Origin: Alkaliphilus transvaalensis ATCC 700919
GTDB taxonomy: Bacteria > Bacillota > Clostridia > Peptostreptococcales > Natronincolaceae
Assembly: GCF_000621485.1 (NCBI RefSeq)
Contig: NZ_JHYF01000012.1
Location: forward strand, 124,001-188,000
Reading direction: 5' to 3'
Length of the DNA stretch: 64,000 nt
The translations under genes and the position numbers were made by a program. The notes below the pieces were generated by a model. The model saw only the letters and a list, made by a program, of their open reading frames with translations. It searched no databases and had not been told where the DNA came from. This document shows positions 28,427-36,497 of the stretch, piece by piece. How positions within the stretch are numbered: position 1 is the stretch's first letter; each line of letters opens with the position of its first letter.

Positions 28427-29431
28427 ATGGATCGAGACTTGGCAATGGAACTAGTAAGGGTAACGGAAACCGCTGCTCTAGCTGCGGTTGGTTATATGGG
28501 TAGAGGGGACAAGAATGCTGCCGATCAAGCAGCCGTAGATGGAATGAGAAATGCCTTTTCTAGTCTTTCTATTTGCGGTACAGTTGTAATTGGTGAAGGT
28601 GAGTTAGATGAAGCCCCAATGCTATATATTGGTGAAAAGGTAGGTTGCGGAGAAGAGGGAGATAGCGAAGTAGATATCGCAGTAGACCCCCTAGAAGGAA
28701 CAACCTTAATTGCAAAAGGTCTACCAAATGCTATTGCTGTTGTGGCTATGGCCCCAAAGGGTTGTCTTTTACATGCCCCAGATACATATATGTACAAAAT
28801 AGCTGTAGGGCCAAAGGCAAAGGGTAAAATTGATATTAAGGCATCCGTAACAGATAATCTTAAAGCTGTGGCCGAGGCATTAAATAAAGATATAGAGGAC
28901 TTAACTGTAATTGTTCAGGATCGCCCCCGTCATAGTGAATTTATCAAAGAGATTAGAACAGCAGGGGCAAGAATCAAACTTTTTAGTGATGGTGACGTGG
29001 CAGCAGCTATAGCCACCGGCTTTGAGGATACAGGCGTGGATATTTTAATTAGCATCGGTGGAGCACCCGAAGGTGTTATTGCGGCGGCTGCCCTAAAGGC
29101 TATGGGGGGAGATATGCAAGGAATCCTTCATCCTATGAGTCCAGAAGAAGTAGAGCGTTGTAGAGAAATGGGCTTTAAAACCGATGAAGAAATCTATAAA
29201 GTCTTAACCCTAGATGACCTAGTTAAGAGTGAAGATTGCTTATTTGCAGCCACAGGAATCACTCAAGGTGATCTGCTAAAGGGGGTTGTTCATAAAGGTA
29301 GTAATATGGCTGAAACCCACTCGGTAGTCATGAGGGGAGAGACTGGGACTGTTCGTTTTATAACGGCCCTTCATAGATTAAATAAAACCAATGAACTACA
29401 AGAAGTACTTAAAAAACATGGCAACTTCTAG
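28427..29431 (+). CDS. glpX: Class II fructose-1,6-bisphosphatase (GlpX), copy 1
   Basis: This 334-residue enzyme hydrolyses fructose 1,6-bisphosphate in gluconeogenesis. GlpX motifs are intact: GDKNAADQAAVDGMR, VIGEGELDEAPML, the metal-binding AVDPLEGTT, and [24 protein letters not shown] precedes the ATG. A second full-length copy follows 22 nt downstream on the same transcript. This copy has a small insert (GCGEEGDSE) in the region before the DPLEG motif that the second lacks. Confidence 0.95.
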   Translation: MDRDLAMELVRVTETAALAAVGYMGRGDKNAADQAAVDGMRNAFSSLSICGTVVIGEGELDEAPMLYIGEKVGCGEEGDSEVDIAVDPLEGTTLIAKGLPNAIAVVAMAPKGCLLHAPDTYMYKIAVGPKAKGKIDIKASVTDNLKAVAEALNKDIEDLTVIVQDRPRHSEFIKEIRTAGARIKLFSDGDVAAAIATGFEDTGVDILISIGGAPEGVIAAAALKAMGGDMQGILHPMSPEEVERCREMGFKTDEEIYKVLTLDDLVKSEDCLFAATGITQGDLLKGVVHKGSNMAETHSVVMRGETGTVRFITALHRLNKTNELQEVLKKHGNF

Positions 29432-29453
29432 AATAAAGAATGGGGTGAAATAG

Positions 29454-30413
29454 ATGGATCGTAACTTAGCAATAAACCTTGTAAGGGTGACGGAAGCAGC
29501 AGCATTAGGAGCTGCAAAACACATGGGTAGAGGCGACAAAATCGCTGCAGACCAAGCTGGTGTTGACGGTATGAGGAAGATGTTTGACACCATAAATATA
29601 GAAGGAACAGTTGTAATTGGGGAAGGCGAAATGGACGAAGCCCCCATGCTCTATATCGGTGAAGTGGTTGGTAATGGTGGGTTTAAAGTAGACATTGCCG
29701 TAGACCCTGTAGAGGGTACAAACTCTGTGGCAAAGGGGCTACCAAATTCTATTGCTGTTGTAGCAATGGCTCCAAGGGGATGTCTATTAAATGCCCCAGA
29801 CATGTATATGGATAAAATTGCAGTTGGACCAAAGGCTGCAGGAAGAGTTCATTTAGATGCTCCTATTCATAAAAATTTAAAGGCAGTAGCAGAGGCTTTA
29901 GATAAAAGTATTGCCGATTTAACTGTAACGATGTTAGACCGTCCAAGACATGAAGAACTCATTCGTCAATGTCGTGACGCTGGTGCAAGAATTAAATTAT
30001 TTAAGGACGGCGATGTGGCTGCTGCTCTAGCTACCTGCTTCCCTGATACTGGGGTAGATATTTTGGTGGGAATCGGTGGTGCACCAGAAGGCGTAATTGC
30101 TGCTGCAGCTTTAAAATGTTTGGGGGGAGAATTTCAAGGTAGGCTAATTCCCTATACAGAAGAAGAGAAGGAACGGTGTATAAAAATGGGCATAGATGTC
30201 CATAAAGTATTATATATGGAAGATTTGATTAAAGGTAACGAAGCTTATTTTGCAGCAACAGGTATATCCGACGGGGAATTATTAAAGGGTGTTGTTTTTG
30301 CTGGTAAGGGAGAAGCTAAAACCCATTCAGTAGTGATGCGGTCTGAGACAGGCACCATCAGATTTGTTGAAACCATACATCAATTAAATAAAAAACCTAA
30401 ATATGCCTACTAA
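29454..30413 (+). CDS. glpX: Class II fructose-1,6-bisphosphatase (GlpX), copy 2
   Basis: A 319-residue paralog of the preceding gene with all catalytic motifs kept: [46 protein letters not shown] and [18 protein letters not shown]. The tandem order and high similarity point to local duplication, but the DNA has diverged, so both copies have been kept under selection for some time. GGGGTGA lies upstream. The two may form mixed oligomers or differ in sugar-bisphosphate preference; the sequence does not decide. Confidence 0.94.
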   Translation: MDRNLAINLVRVTEAAALGAAKHMGRGDKIAADQAGVDGMRKMFDTINIEGTVVIGEGEMDEAPMLYIGEVVGNGGFKVDIAVDPVEGTNSVAKGLPNSIAVVAMAPRGCLLNAPDMYMDKIAVGPKAAGRVHLDAPIHKNLKAVAEALDKSIADLTVTMLDRPRHEELIRQCRDAGARIKLFKDGDVAAALATCFPDTGVDILVGIGGAPEGVIAAAALKCLGGEFQGRLIPYTEEEKERCIKMGIDVHKVLYMEDLIKGNEAYFAATGISDGELLKGVVFAGKGEAKTHSVVMRSETGTIRFVETIHQLNKKPKYAY

Positions 30414-30466
30414 ATTAATTTCTATTGACTAGCGATAGATGTAGATGGTAAAATTTCAATATTCAG

Positions 30467-30493
30467 GGGACAAAGGTATTTTGTCCCTTTTAT
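30467..30493 (+). terminator. Terminator between glpX copy 2 and rho
   Basis: An 8-bp stem GGGACAAA / TTTGTCCC (30467-30474 with 30480-30487) followed by TTTTAT. It sits just before rho, so it may also act as a rho leader attenuator. Confidence 0.8.
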
Positions 30494-30521
30494 AAACAAT
30501 ATGGTTTTAGGAGGTGGTTAG

Positions 30522-31898
30522 TTGAATATTGAAGAATTAGAAGGAATGAAGCTTCAAGAAATTAGAGACATAGCTAAAGGTATGGGGATGAAGTATACGA
30601 CTAAATCCAGAAAGGATGAAATCATCCAATGGATCAAAGAAAACCAACAGCCCCTAGCTGTGGAAGAGTCTAAGCCGAGGGAAGCCCATCAAAATAAAGA
30701 AGAGACGCAAATAAAACAACAACCAAGTAGGGAAGCAAAGAATCAAGGTTTGCCTGAACGGCTATCCGATGAAATACCAGCTGGGGAAGAAGTTAATATT
30801 GCAGAAGGTATTCTAGAAATTCATACCGATGGTTATGGATTTCTAAGAAGAGAAAATTATTTATCCAGTGATGAAGATATATATATTTCTCCTTCCCAAA
30901 TTAGACGATTTAATATGAGGACTGGAGATAAGATTACTGGAATTACAAGACCTCCAAAAAGTGGTGAAAAGTTTAAAGCCCTTCTCTACGTAAAAAAGAT
31001 TAATGGACTAGAACCAGAATCAGCTACTAAAAGACCAAATTTCGAAGTTCTTACCCCAATATATCCCAATGAAAGAATAAATTTAGAACTAAATAATACT
31101 GAATTATCTACCCGATTAATTGATTTAATTGCGCCAATTGGAAAAGGGCAAAGGGGTATGATTGTTGCGCCTCCAAAGGCAGGTAAAACAGTTTTGCTAC
31201 AAAAAATAGCCAACAGCATTGCAATAAATTATCCCGAAATGGAAATTATAGTATTATTAATCGATGAAAGACCAGAAGAAGTTACCGATATGCAACGATC
31301 TATAAAGGGAGAAGTAGTCTATTCCACCTTTGATGAATTACCAAGCCATCATATCAAGGTTGCAGAAATGGTATTAAATAGAGCCCAGCGTCTAGTAGAG
31401 CATGGTAAGGATGTAGTGATTCTTTTAGATAGTATTACAAGACTAGCAAGGGCATATAACCTAACTATTCCGCCAACAGGTAGAACCTTATCGGGGGGAT
31501 TAGACCCTGGGGCCCTTCATAAGCCAAAGCGATTCTTTGGGGCAGCTAGAAATCTCGAAGATGCTGGAAGCTTAACAATTATTGCCACAGCCTTAATTGA
31601 AACGGGTAGTAGAATGGATGATGTAATCTTCGAAGAATTTAAGGGAACGGGTAATATGGAGCTCCATTTAGATCGTAAATTGTCGGAGAAGAGGATTTTT
31701 CCAGCTATTGATGTTAATAAATCTGGTACAAGAAGAGAAGAATTATTATTAAGCCAGTTAGAACTAGAAACCATCTGGAGCATTCGTAGAGCCATGAGCA
31801 ACAGTTCTGTACAAGACGTTACAGAGAAAATTGTAAGCTCCCTTACAGAAACGAAAAACAATAAAGACTTTGTAGACATGTTTAAGAAACGGATTTAG
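30522..31898 (+). CDS. rho: Transcription termination factor Rho
   Basis: This 458-residue hexameric RNA helicase ends transcription of untranslated RNA. Domains in order: a SAP-like Rho-N segment (1-45), a hydrophilic Gln/Glu/Lys-rich linker (45-95), the cold-shock RNA-binding domain ([19 protein letters not shown], residues about 103-170), and the RecA ATPase with Walker [12 protein letters not shown] and Walker [17 protein letters not shown]. It starts with TTG behind AGGAGGTGG. The linker is longer than in E. coli, as common in Gram-positives. rpmE follows from its own promoter. Confidence 0.97.
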   Translation: MNIEELEGMKLQEIRDIAKGMGMKYTTKSRKDEIIQWIKENQQPLAVEESKPREAHQNKEETQIKQQPSREAKNQGLPERLSDEIPAGEEVNIAEGILEIHTDGYGFLRRENYLSSDEDIYISPSQIRRFNMRTGDKITGITRPPKSGEKFKALLYVKKINGLEPESATKRPNFEVLTPIYPNERINLELNNTELSTRLIDLIAPIGKGQRGMIVAPPKAGKTVLLQKIANSIAINYPEMEIIVLLIDERPEEVTDMQRSIKGEVVYSTFDELPSHHIKVAEMVLNRAQRLVEHGKDVVILLDSITRLARAYNLTIPPTGRTLSGGLDPGALHKPKRFFGAARNLEDAGSLTIIATALIETGSRMDDVIFEEFKGTGNMELHLDRKLSEKRIFPAIDVNKSGTRREELLLSQLELETIWSIRRAMSNSSVQDVTEKIVSSLTETKNNKDFVDMFKKRI

Positions 31899-31910
31899 CG
31901 GAATTATTTC

Positions 31911-31939
31911 TTGCACAGCATAAGGATCTATGCTATAAT
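31911..31939 (+). promoter_or_regulatory. Promoter of rpmE with an inverted repeat in the spacer
   Basis: TTGCAC at 31911-31916 and TATAAT at 31934-31939, 17 nt apart. The spacer contains AGCATA-AGGATC-TATGCT, a 6-bp inverted repeat that overlaps the -10 box and could be an operator. Confidence 0.7.
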
Positions 31940-31944
31940 GTAAT

Positions 31945-32040
31945 AGTTAATTTGCCCTATAGGGCATAGTATGCAGTGCTATAATACAATTTACTTAATT
32001 GTAAGATATATAAGCGCAACAGAAAGAAGAGGTGAAAATA
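31945..32040 (+). promoter_or_regulatory. rpmE 5-prime leader with a palindrome
   Basis: The leader has a perfect 12-bp palindrome GCCCTATAGGGC at 31954-31965 and a second TATAAT at 31980-31985. Leaders of L31 genes in Firmicutes are known to carry autoregulatory RNA structures; whether this one does is inference. Confidence 0.4.
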
Positions 32041-32238
32041 ATGAAAAAGGATATTCAACCAGAAATTAACAAAATAGAAGTTCACTGTGCTTGTGGTAAT
32101 AGTTTCCAAAGTATTTCTACTAAAAAAGAAATCAGAGTTGAGATTTGCTCAGAATGTCATCCATTTTTCACTGGAAAGCAAAAAACAGTAGAAAAAGGTG
32201 GACGTGTAGAGAAATTCAATAAAAAATTCGGTATGTAA
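32041..32238 (+). CDS. rpmE: Ribosomal protein L31, zinc-binding type
   Basis: A 65-residue L31 of the large ribosomal subunit. The zinc-site cysteines are present (HCACGNSF and [13 protein letters not shown]), so this is the C+ form used when zinc is plentiful, not the zinc-free paralog. The ATG at 32041 behind AGAGGTG is the start; a GTG at 32032 would be part of that site. It follows rho, as in most Firmicutes. Confidence 0.96.
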   Translation: MKKDIQPEINKIEVHCACGNSFQSISTKKEIRVEICSECHPFFTGKQKTVEKGGRVEKFNKKFGM

Positions 32239-32255
32239 TTTTAACTTAAAAATGC

Positions 32256-32293
32256 ATCAAGGTTGGAGGGTAACTTCCGACCTTGATTTTTTG
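32256..32293 (+). terminator. Terminator after rpmE
   Basis: ATCAAGGTTGGAGG pairs with CTTCCGACCTTGAT (one mismatch) around a short loop, then TTTTTT. Confidence 0.9.
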
Positions 32294-32482
32294 CGTTAAG
32301 ATACAAATGATAGTTAATTTATTGATTCCGTAGAACCAATGTTAATTTGTAGGCTATTTTATACATAGATGTTAAGTCTAAGGTCTTATATTTTATAAAA
32401 TATTTAATATAGCCTTCAATAGCAGATTAGAATCATTTATACTAAAGATAATAAGATTGAGAGATTGAGGGAGGATTAACGA

Positions 32483-33070
32483 ATGGTTGACATTATGGAG
32501 TATTCCAAGATTGGGAGCATTGAAATTATTGTGGGACCTATGTATGCTGGGAAAAGTGAAGAACTGATTAGGCGTATTAATCGAGCTAATATTGCAGAGC
32601 TGAAGGTATTAGCCTTTAAGCCCAAAATTGATAAGCGTTATTCCGACGATAGTATAGCATCCCACAATGGAAAACAGGTACCCTGCATACCAGTAGAAAA
32701 TACTGAAGAAATGATGGCCATTATACAACAGGAAACCTTTGATGTTTTAGCTATTGACGAGATTCAGTTCTTTGATGAAGCTGTCATTGAAATGTGTCAA
32801 GACATGGCAGATGCAGGTAAACGGGTAATTTGTTCTGGTCTTGATCTTGACTTTAGGGGAGAGCCCTTTAAAGTTGTACCTCCATTAATGGCAATGGCTG
32901 AACACGTTGTGAAGCTTACAGCTATTTGTATGGTTTGTAAAAACCCGGCAACTAGAACCCAGCGTTTAGTAAATGGACAGCCTGCTAAATATTCTGACCC
33001 AATTATCTTAGTAGGGGCAAAGGAAGCCTATGAAGCTAGGTGTAGAAACTGCCATCAGGTTATCAAATAA
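32483..33070 (+). CDS. tdk: Thymidine kinase, type II
   Basis: This 195-residue enzyme phosphorylates thymidine for salvage. The P-loop GPMYAGKSEELIRR, the Walker B-like DEIQFFD, and the structural zinc site (CMVCKNPATRTQR and CRNCHQ) identify the small zinc-containing thymidine kinase. GGGAGG precedes the ATG. In many Clostridia tdk is followed by yqhQ-prmC-prfA; here those genes come 13 kb later. Confidence 0.96.
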   Translation: MVDIMEYSKIGSIEIIVGPMYAGKSEELIRRINRANIAELKVLAFKPKIDKRYSDDSIASHNGKQVPCIPVENTEEMMAIIQQETFDVLAIDEIQFFDEAVIEMCQDMADAGKRVICSGLDLDFRGEPFKVVPPLMAMAEHVVKLTAICMVCKNPATRTQRLVNGQPAKYSDPIILVGAKEAYEARCRNCHQVIK

Positions 33071-33101
33071 ATAAATACTTACTCATGAAGATAAGTTTAC
33101 A

Positions 33102-33132
33102 AAATAAGGCGGGGAGACCCTCCTTATCTTTT
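33102..33132 (+). terminator. Terminator after tdk
   Basis: ATAAGG-C-GGG pairs with CCC-T-CCTTAT, followed by CTTTTT. The dispersed repeat starts immediately behind it. Confidence 0.75.
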
Positions 33133-33305
33133 TATAACGAATAGGAAAGCTTGGCTTTAATTATTATTAAAATAAGAGAACTTTACGTAATGAGTTTTAA
33201 CATAAAGAGATTATCATTTTAATTGTATTAAATCGTGTAAGTCGCTTAGTTTCTTTACCTAAAGTCATAATATAAATTTTTCGAAGAAAGATATTCTTCA
33301 AGTTC
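33133..33305 (+). repeat. Dispersed structured repeat, copy A
   Basis: About 170 nt starting TATAACGAATAGG, closely related to copy B at 34217 (the first 80 positions differ at few sites) and more distantly to copies at 34388 and 58160. Two local hairpins are conserved: AAAGC-TTG-GCTTT at 33146-33158 and TTTTTC-GAA-GAAAGA at 33277-33291. It has no open reading frame and lies right behind a terminator. Confidence 0.8.
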
Positions 33306-33337
33306 TACCAATTATATGTTTTAAGAAATAAATCAAG

Positions 33338-33366
33338 TTGACACTAAAAGTCTACTATGGTAGCAT
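33338..33366 (+). promoter_or_regulatory. Promoter and candidate operator of the FadR-type regulator gene
   Basis: TTGACA at 33338-33343 and TAGCAT at 33361-33366 with 17-nt spacing. The end of the spacer and the -10 box form CTACTATGGTAGCAT (33352-33366), 13 of 15 identical to a site in the TRAP promoter. This suggests that the regulator controls itself. Confidence 0.6.
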
Positions 33367-33436
33367 GGTAATAAATCCGTTATAATTGTTAAATCCAATG
33401 TAATTAATGAAATTATTCTTTTGAGGAAGTGAATAG

Positions 33437-34126
33437 ATGAAGTTAGAAATAGTTAAGCAAAAATATGGGACATCCGTTGGGGATTACGTATATGAAGTCA
33501 TTAAAAAGAATATCATTAATTTGAACATGGCTCCAGGAAACCGTGTGAGTGAAAAAGAGGTTTCTGATCTATTAAATGTGAGTAGAACACCAGTTAGAGA
33601 AGCCTTTATTAAATTAGCCAAAGAAGGTTTACTCTATGTACTTCCCCAAAGGGGAACCTATATTTCCTATATTGACTTAAGTCTTGTGGAGGATGCAAGG
33701 TTTGTTCGGGAAAGTCTAGAAAAATCTGTACTCACCATTGCGATAGAAAAGTTTCCAGATGAGTTAATAGATGTGCTGGAAGAAAATATTGAAATTCAAA
33801 AAAAATTAATCGAAAGAAGATTATTCTTTGAATTTCTCGAAATGGATGAAGAGTTTCACAAAACCATATTTACAGGCTGTAATAAAGAAAGAACATGGTC
33901 TTTCATAGAACAAATTAATTCGGAATACAAGCGGGTTCGTATGCTTACCTTCATTGCAGATATTAATTGGAAAAATGTCATTGAGCAGCATATACAGATT
34001 TTAGAGAGTATTAGAAATCATGACCATCAAAAGGGGCAGGAAGTTATTAGTAATCATATTAAAAAGCTGATTTTTGAGCAAGTAGAATTAAAAGAAAAGT
34101 ATCCTCAATATTTTAAAGAGGATTAA
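33437..34126 (+). CDS. GntR-family (FadR/FCD subfamily) transcriptional regulator
   Basis: This 229-residue repressor-type protein has an N-terminal winged helix (about 15-75) with SEKEVSDLLNVSRTPVREAF and VLPQRGTYIS, then an all-helical FCD ligand domain with metal-type positions DEEFHKTIF and HIKKLIFEQ near its end. FCD regulators usually bind a carboxylate or sugar acid. The next genes encode hexuronate uptake and breakdown, so a uronate intermediate is the likely effector, as for UxuR or ExuR. It has its own promoter and terminator and is flanked by repeat copies A and B. Confidence 0.9.
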   Translation: MKLEIVKQKYGTSVGDYVYEVIKKNIINLNMAPGNRVSEKEVSDLLNVSRTPVREAFIKLAKEGLLYVLPQRGTYISYIDLSLVEDARFVRESLEKSVLTIAIEKFPDELIDVLEENIEIQKKLIERRLFFEFLEMDEEFHKTIFTGCNKERTWSFIEQINSEYKRVRMLTFIADINWKNVIEQHIQILESIRNHDHQKGQEVISNHIKKLIFEQVELKEKYPQYFKED

Positions 34127-34166
34127 ATATAGAAATATAAAGGATTTAAAATTTAAACTTAAAATT

Positions 34167-34216
34167 AAAAAGCCAACTCTAAAATTCAATAATATGAATT
34201 TTGAGTTGGCTTTTCT
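34167..34216 (+). terminator. Terminator after the regulator gene
   Basis: A long stem (AGCCAACTC with GAGTTGGC and AAAATTC with GAATTTT, one bulge) followed by TTTT. Repeat copy B begins right behind it. Confidence 0.9.
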
Positions 34217-34375
34217 TATAACGAATAGGAAAGTTCGACTTTAATTATTATTAAAATAAGAGAACTTTACGTAATGAGTTTCAAGATAAGCAGATAACCA
34301 ATTTAATTGTGTAAGTCGCTTAGTTTTTTCACCTAAAGTCATCCTATAAATCTTCCGAAGGAAGACTTTGTTCTG
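34217..34375 (+). repeat. Dispersed structured repeat, copy B
   Basis: About 160 nt in the same orientation as copy A, 1084 nt away. Hairpin 1 is AAAGT-TCG-ACTTT (34230-34242) and hairpin 2 TCTTCC-GAA-GGAAGA (34351-34365). In each, at least one base pair changes on both sides relative to copy A, so pairing is preserved. Confidence 0.8.
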
Positions 34376-34387
34376 TTTAATACGCTG

Positions 34388-34595
34388 TAGAAAAGTTCTA
34401 CTTTAAATAATTTAAATTGGTTTAAATATTTTTAAATATATTGAAGCATTTAAAATATAAAAACTTTATGCAGTGAGCTTTAACATAAGCAGATAACTAA
34501 ATTAGTTGGATTAAATGTGTATACAATCAGTTTCTTCATTTTAAATCATACCTCGAGTGATCCTATAAAAATTTCAAAGGAAGGCTTTGTTTACG
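34388..34595 (+). repeat. Dispersed structured repeat, copy C (diverged)
   Basis: About 205 nt, tandem to copy B and more diverged, with AT-rich insertions. It keeps hairpin 1 (AAAGT-TCT-ACTTT at 34392-34404), the block AAAACTTTATGCAGTGAG, CATAAGCAGATAACTAAATT, and the hairpin 2 region ATTTC-AAA-GGAAG near 34570. Confidence 0.6.
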
Positions 34596-34625
34596 AGTAT
34601 TATTAAAATATTTTAAATATTACAA

Positions 34626-34655
34626 TTGACTAGAGTAATACTAGTATGGTAGTAT
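34626..34655 (+). promoter_or_regulatory. Promoter and candidate operator of the TRAP/hexuronate operon
   Basis: TTGACT at 34626-34631 and TAGTAT at 34650-34655 with 18-nt spacing. The interval contains ATACTAGTATGGTAGTAT (34638-34655), which shares a 15-nt core with the regulator promoter and 13 nt with the region before uxuA. Occupancy would block the -10 region. Confidence 0.6.
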
Positions 34656-34688
34656 ATAAACATAAAGGTTGGAAAAATAAAAGGAAAG

Positions 34689-34702
34689 AGGAAACGTTAT
34701 CA
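34689..34702 (+). promoter_or_regulatory. Candidate catabolite-responsive element (CcpA site)
   Basis: AGGAAACGTTATCA fits the cre consensus TGNAANCGNWNNCA at all but the first position and lies 35 nt downstream of the TRAP promoter, a place where CcpA acts as a roadblock. A looser second match, TGGAAACGTTCTAC, is at 34774-34787. Confidence 0.5.
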
Positions 34703-34832
34703 TGGCTAAATTTTTTTGGCATTTATGTAGGAATTTCCTTAAGGAAAAGTACTTATTTAATGAAAAGGTTTTCTGGAAACGTTCTACATTGCACATAAAT
34801 TATTATGTATAGAGAATAAGGAGGGGGACAAA

Positions 34833-35888
34833 ATGAAAAAAAGTTTTAAGGTATTATCATTAAGTCTTGCACTAGTTTTAGTTTTGGCATTATTAGCAGG
34901 TTGTGGATTACAATCGCCAACTGAAGAAGGTCCACAACAGGGGGATTCTAATCAAGGTGGGTCATCAAATCCAGAGATTACTCTTGTATATGCAGAAGTT
35001 AATCCTATAGAAACGATTGTTGGTCAAACAGGTACTGCCTTTAAAGAAAAGGTAGAAGAACTTTCAGGTGGAAAGATTAGAATCGATATTCAAGCAAGTG
35101 CTGTTTTAGGGTCAGAAAACGATGTTCTTGATACAATGCTTGGTGGGGGTGGAACAATTGATATATCCCGTATCTCAGCCTTTGCCCTTACAAGTTACGG
35201 CGGAGAAAAATCAAAACTACTTTCTATTCCCTATACATTTGTAAGTCGTGAGCATTTTTGGAACTTTGCCACTTCTGACTTAGCTCCAGAATTCCTTTTA
35301 GAACCCCACGAAAATGGCAGTGGTGTTAGAGGTTTATTTTACGGTGAAGAAGGTTTCCGTCATTTCTTTACGGTTAAACCGATTAGCGGGATAGAAGATT
35401 TAAGAGGTATGAAGCTAAGGGTTTCAAATGACCCTATTATGAATGGGATGGTACAAGGGCTAGGGGCATCACCAACAGTTGTTGCCTTTGGAGAACTTTA
35501 CTCTGCTCTGCAAACGGGGGTAGTAGATGGTGCTGAACAGCCAATCGCCAACTATAAATCAAATGCCTTCCCAGAAGTTGCACCAAATTTAATTTTAGAT
35601 GGTCATACATTAGGGGCTATCCAAGTGGTGATCACCGATGATGCTTGGGATAAACTAACGGCAGAGCAGCAGGATATCCTTGTTGAAGCTGGTAAGTATG
35701 CGTCAGAATTTAATAGAAGGATTTCTGAAGAAGCAGAAAATAAAGTACTAGAAGAGTTGAAGGCAGAGGGTGTTAATGTTGTAGAAGTTGACGATATTAC
35801 TCCTTGGCAAGAAGCTGTAAAGGCGGTTATCGAGTCTTCTACAGAAAACAACCGAGAACTTTATGAAAAGATCCTTAACATGCAATAG
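34833..35888 (+). CDS. dctP: TRAP transporter substrate-binding lipoprotein (DctP family)
   Basis: This 351-residue extracytoplasmic receptor has a lipoprotein signal with lipobox LLAGC at about residue 24, a Gly/Ser/Gln linker and then a DctP domain. Typical features are the helix with GMKLRVSNDPIMNGM, the ligand-carboxylate Arg in that stretch, and GEVYSALQTGVVDGAEQ-like sequence (here GELYSALQTGVVDGAEQP). The family binds organic acids through a conserved Arg. With uxuA and uxuB behind it, glucuronate, fructuronate or another hexuronate is the likely ligand. AAGGAGGGGG precedes the ATG. Confidence 0.93.
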   Translation: MKKSFKVLSLSLALVLVLALLAGCGLQSPTEEGPQQGDSNQGGSSNPEITLVYAEVNPIETIVGQTGTAFKEKVEELSGGKIRIDIQASAVLGSENDVLDTMLGGGGTIDISRISAFALTSYGGEKSKLLSIPYTFVSREHFWNFATSDLAPEFLLEPHENGSGVRGLFYGEEGFRHFFTVKPISGIEDLRGMKLRVSNDPIMNGMVQGLGASPTVVAFGELYSALQTGVVDGAEQPIANYKSNAFPEVAPNLILDGHTLGAIQVVITDDAWDKLTAEQQDILVEAGKYASEFNRRISEEAENKVLEELKAEGVNVVEVDDITPWQEAVKAVIESSTENNRELYEKILNMQ

Positions 35889-35919
35889 GCTTTATCTTAT
35901 ATTAATGGGATGTTGATAG

Positions 35920-35957
35920 AGACACAGGGGAGGTTAAAACCTCTGTGTCTAAGTTTT
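35920..35957 (+). terminator. Intra-operon hairpin between dctP and dctQ
   Basis: AGACACAG pairs with CTGTGTCT (35920-35927 with 35943-35950) and GAGGTT with AACCTC inside it, then AAGTTTTT. It probably ends part of the transcripts or protects dctP mRNA, giving more binding protein than permease. Confidence 0.7.
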
Positions 35958-35972
35958 TAAGGAGGAAAAATT

Positions 35973-36497
35973 ATGGCCCAAATTTTTAATACAATTGATA
36001 AGATGAAACCAGCATATGATGCAGTATATAAAGTAGTTCTTTTCTTATGTAAAATGCTTTTAATTGTGGATATTCTAATTACCACTATGGCAGTGGCGGG
36101 GCGATACGTTTCCTTTATTCCAGATCCAGCGTGGAGTGAAGAAGTTGTTTTAACTTGTATGGCCTATATGGCGGTTCTTTCGGCAGCTTTGGCCATCAGA
36201 AGAAATGCCCATATCCGTATGACAGCATTTGATCGGTTTTTGCCTAGAAAATTAATTATTGTTTTAGACATTTTAGCAGACGTGGCTGTTTTAGGGCTTG
36301 GGTTGGTTATGATCGTGGTTGGTTGGAGGTATGTGGTGCTATTGGGCTCAAGGGGATCTTATGTCAGTATGCCGGGCCTTTCTAGATTCTGGATGTACTT
36401 TCCTGTTCCTTTGGCAGGTATAGCAATGGTCATTTTCGAAATAGAGGCTATTTATAATCATATTAAAAAGATTTTTCTTAAAGAGGAGGTATTATAA
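35973..36497 (+). CDS. dctQ: TRAP transporter small permease (DctQ family)
   Basis: This 174-residue protein has four membrane segments with the family mark AVAGRYVSFIPDPAWSEEV and RRNAHIRMTAFDRFLP (given as two signature stretches). DctQ is the small membrane subunit that pairs with DctM. AAGGAGG precedes the ATG, and its stop overlaps the dctM start by one base. Confidence 0.93.
   Translation: MAQIFNTIDKMKPAYDAVYKVVLFLCKMLLIVDILITTMAVAGRYVSFIPDPAWSEEVVLTCMAYMAVLSAALAIRRNAHIRMTAFDRFLPRKLIIVLDILADVAVLGLGLVMIVVGWRYVVLLGSRGSYVSMPGLSRFWMYFPVPLAGIAMVIFEIEAIYNHIKKIFLKEEVL

Noticed and set aside
33133-34595. Dispersed repeat as an insertion sequence remnant
   Set aside because: No transposase frame or terminal inverted repeats could be found; the conserved hairpins point to a structured element instead.
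34702-34812. A 36-codon frame in the TRAP leader (MAKFFWHLCRN)
   Set aside because: The start overlaps the cre-like site and the upstream AGAGGA is modest. It could be a leader peptide, but the evidence is too thin to list as a gene.
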